Shown here: positions 62,370-64,000 of the stretch, in pieces
Numbering within the stretch: position 1 is the stretch's first letter
How the letters are laid out: the number at the start of each line of letters is the position of its first letter
DNA from: Phycisphaerales bacterium UBA7800
GTDB taxonomy: Bacteria > Planctomycetota > Phycisphaerae > Phycisphaerales > Phycisphaeraceae
DNA length: 64,000 nt
Assembly (NCBI GenBank): GCA_002480565.1
Contig: DLCK01000049.1
Location: 1 to 64,000 of the forward strand
Direction: 5' to 3'
Made by a program: the position numbers and the translations under genes
The notes under the pieces: generated by a model
The model's input: only the letters and a program-made list of their open reading frames with translations
What the model was told of the DNA's origin: nothing
The model's database searches: none

Positions 62370-62888
62370 TTACTCAACAATCTTGGCCATCTGTAACAGC
62401 TTGGCATTGATTTTGAGCTTGGCTGCTTCTGCCTGTTTATTGTTGATTTCCAAGTTGATCTTGGTGGTGGCGATCAGACCGATCATACCCTTGTTCTTCG
62501 CAAAATCAGCAGTGTCCCCAACGGTGAGAACGGGTGCTGAACCAATTTTTGCAAGCACGGGGCCAATGTCAGTATTCACAAAGACGATGCTGCATTTTTT
62601 GAGTTCATCTGCAGACGCGTCGGCTGCGAGATAAGCAGTCTTGATCGGACGATCACCGGCTTTCTTGCCAGCAACAATCTTGTCCAACACACCATCAAAC
62701 GGGTCTTTGCCGACCACGCCGATGACAAAGTCACCACTGCCACCTGGCCATGAAACATACTTGGTGAAATTCAGCAGAAAGGCGCATTTGATTTTGTCGA
62801 GTTTGTCTGCTGCCTGAGCTTGTGTGGCAAAGGTACCTACAAGCAATAAGGCAATCATAATCGTTGTTAATCGTTTGAGATTTTTCAT
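62370..62888 (-). CDS. YfiR family (DUF4154) periplasmic protein
   Basis: 172 residues with signal peptide MIALLLVGTFATQAQA. The mature protein starts DKLDKIKCAFLLNFTKYVSW, the family's conserved opening; SAPVLTVGDTADFAKNKGM and INLEINNKQAEAAKLKINAK then LLQMAKIV complete the pattern. YfiR controls the diguanylate cyclase YfiN in Pseudomonas. Here it lies 51 bp before the chemoreceptor, so it may bind that receptor's periplasmic part (inference). A terminator upstream separates it from the TonB receptor. Confidence 0.8.
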   Translation of the reverse strand: MKNLKRLTTIMIALLLVGTFATQAQAADKLDKIKCAFLLNFTKYVSWPGGSGDFVIGVVGKDPFDGVLDKIVAGKKAGDRPIKTAYLAADASADELKKCSIVFVNTDIGPVLAKIGSAPVLTVGDTADFAKNKGMIGLIATTKINLEINNKQAEAAKLKINAKLLQMAKIVE

Positions 62889-62909
62889 TGTTCGAACCTC
62901 GTAGTTTGA

Positions 62910-62949
62910 AAAAAAATCATCTCTCTGCCCGTCGCCGAGCAGAGAGACG
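62910..62949 (-). terminator. Terminator or attenuator between the TonB receptor and the YfiR gene
   Basis: TCTCTCTG (62921-62928) pairs with CAGAGAGA (62941-62948), and eight A residues at 62910-62917 give T residues on the minus strand three bases after the stem. Confidence 0.55.
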
Positions 62950-62968
62950 TAATGTTGCGATTGTCAGA

Positions 62969-64000
62969 TTAGAAGGTCATGGTGATTTTGCCATAGACGC
63001 CGGTTTCAACTTCTACAGCAGTTCCATATTCTGGGTGTTGATCATCGGTGAGGTTTTGGCCCCAGACGGACAGTTCAAGATTGTCTTTGGGCTTCCAGGT
63101 CATACCCAGGTCATAGCGGAAGTATGACGAGGTATTTTGACCGGGGACATTGTCATACCAATAAAGTGCAGTGTTAACTTCAAACTGATCGTTGAGGTCA
63201 TAGTATGCACGAACATTGAAATGGTTACGTGGGGTGGTACCTTCCTGGCTTGCACTTTGTCCGCCATGTGCTTCGACATCCTGGAAGGTGTAGTTACCAA
63301 TGATTTTCAGATTTTCAGCAACCTGCCAAGTGGCGCTGGCTTCAAAACCATAGGCTTCAGCGTTTTCATCATTGGCTTGACCGAAATTCACCGCAGAAAG
63401 GTTTTCGTATTTATTGAAATAGGTTGCCATATCCAATGAAAGATGTTTATTCAGGGAGATACGGTAGCCTGCTTCATACGCCATCACGTTGGTAGCTTCG
63501 AGGCCAGGATTGCCGAATACTGTTCCAAACATCGCCAATCCGGTTTCAAGACGGGATGGCGTACGGACTGCGCGGGAAATAGCTCCCCAGAAGGTTTGCC
63601 CATCTTTCACACGCCAGCTTAAACGCGTGCTGGGTTGAATTTCAACACCGGTATAGTCGTTGTGCTCAATTTTGGTGCCGATGGTGAAAAACAATTTCTC
63701 GGGAACCACAGTCATTGAATCTTGAATAAATGCACTAACCGTGTTGTCAGTTTTGGCGCGTGGGATGAAATCAAAACTGTTCACATCAGGAAACGGGACA
63801 ATTGTATCTCGACGCCAGTGGTAGTTCAGGCCCCAGATCAGGTTGTGACCTTCAGTAGGGACAAAACTGTGCTGCATATCAAAGTCCAATGAATTGGCTT
63901 CATTGTCATTGAGTGCTTCATCTTCACGGAAGACATGATCAAAATAAAACTGGAATTGAATATTTGAATCATCTGAAAACTCGTGCGTTAATCGGGCAAG
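62969..64000 (-). CDS. TonB-dependent outer membrane receptor (5' end outside window)
   Basis: The frame runs open to base 64000, giving 343 visible residues, the C-terminal half of a 22-strand barrel. Aromatic alternating strands and motifs such as LSWRVKDGQTFWGAISRAVR, TPSRLETG, YEAGYRISLN and the C-terminal WGQNLTDDQHPEYG then YGKITMTF (terminal Phe as recognised by the BAM machinery) are typical. Such receptors import large ligands such as siderophores, cobalamin or oligosaccharides; the plug domain and TonB box are outside the window, so no substrate is proposed. Confidence 0.88.
   Translation of the reverse strand, partial: LARLTHEFSDDSNIQFQFYFDHVFREDEALNDNEANSLDFDMQHSFVPTEGHNLIWGLNYHWRRDTIVPFPDVNSFDFIPRAKTDNTVSAFIQDSMTVVPEKLFFTIGTKIEHNDYTGVEIQPSTRLSWRVKDGQTFWGAISRAVRTPSRLETGLAMFGTVFGNPGLEATNVMAYEAGYRISLNKHLSLDMATYFNKYENLSAVNFGQANDENAEAYGFEASATWQVAENLKIIGNYTFQDVEAHGGQSASQEGTTPRNHFNVRAYYDLNDQFEVNTALYWYDNVPGQNTSSYFRYDLGMTWKPKDNLELSVWGQNLTDDQHPEYGTAVEVETGVYGKITMTF

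Noticed and set aside
1..64000. tRNA, rRNA, CRISPR arrays, replication origin
   Set aside because: No cloverleaf, rRNA signature, regularly spaced direct repeats or DnaA-box cluster was recognised by eye; a covariance or repeat search would be needed to exclude small ones.

Overview
The window reads as a chromosomal segment of a planctomycete, most likely class Phycisphaerae (inference). The signs are several prepilin-like proteins with FTLIELLVVISII leaders scattered among sugar genes, a family 31 / 52-like / 92 set of glycosidases, a sulfotransferase, an ECF-type sigma factor with a membrane tail, a Ser/Thr kinase and intermediate GC content. No rRNA, tRNA or CRISPR array was recognised by eye.

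Layout. 1-1650: two tandem paralogous prepilin-like genes; a third lies at 16308. 1650-2218: a gene-free stretch with two terminators and strong secondary structure. 2219-13031: mixed housekeeping and regulatory genes (Ser/Thr kinase, MoxR ATPase, lipoprotein, N-carbamoylputrescine amidase, YjfB-like and SET proteins, UDP-glucuronate decarboxylase-like enzyme, acyl-CoA ligase). 13078-16002: a flavoprotein/ferredoxin membrane fusion flanked by two inverted copies of a roughly 210 bp non-autonomous element. 17028-17748: a REP-associated transposase (RAYT) gene bracketed by two REPINs. 17768-21709: valS, which carries a second, different RAYT with its REP sequences inserted in frame. 21928-23343: leuC. 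23546-24184: a decayed IS.

24266-30612 is a minus-strand sugar-uptake operon (LacI regulator, secreted helical protein, prepilin-like protein, binding protein, two permeases) with a perfect 18 bp operator in front. 30894-33011: lptB and an RNA pseudouridine synthase with a histone-like tail. 33095-36187: a second LacI / prepilin-like / glycosidase module. 36261-45048: sulfotransferase, GH52-like protein, pyrE, ruvC, cupin lipoprotein, TerC, GH31. 45170-52209: a three-gene transglutaminase / circularly permuted ATP-grasp + alpha-E / transglutaminase-DUF2126 cluster. 52423-58321: a compact type II secretion/type IV pilus-like operon led by its own sigma factor. 58530-60677: GH92. 60756-64000: chemoreceptor, YfiR-like protein and a TonB-dependent receptor that runs off the window.

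Most of the genes fit a cell that degrades and imports complex, possibly sulfated, glycans: LacI regulators control uptake and glycosidase operons, prepilin-like proteins accompany them, and TonB/YfiR/MCP proteins sense and import at the envelope. The second theme is repeats. At least seven families of short inverted repeats occupy the intergenic spaces, and one RAYT/REP unit has become part of an essential tRNA synthetase reading frame. That last point is the most unusual observation.
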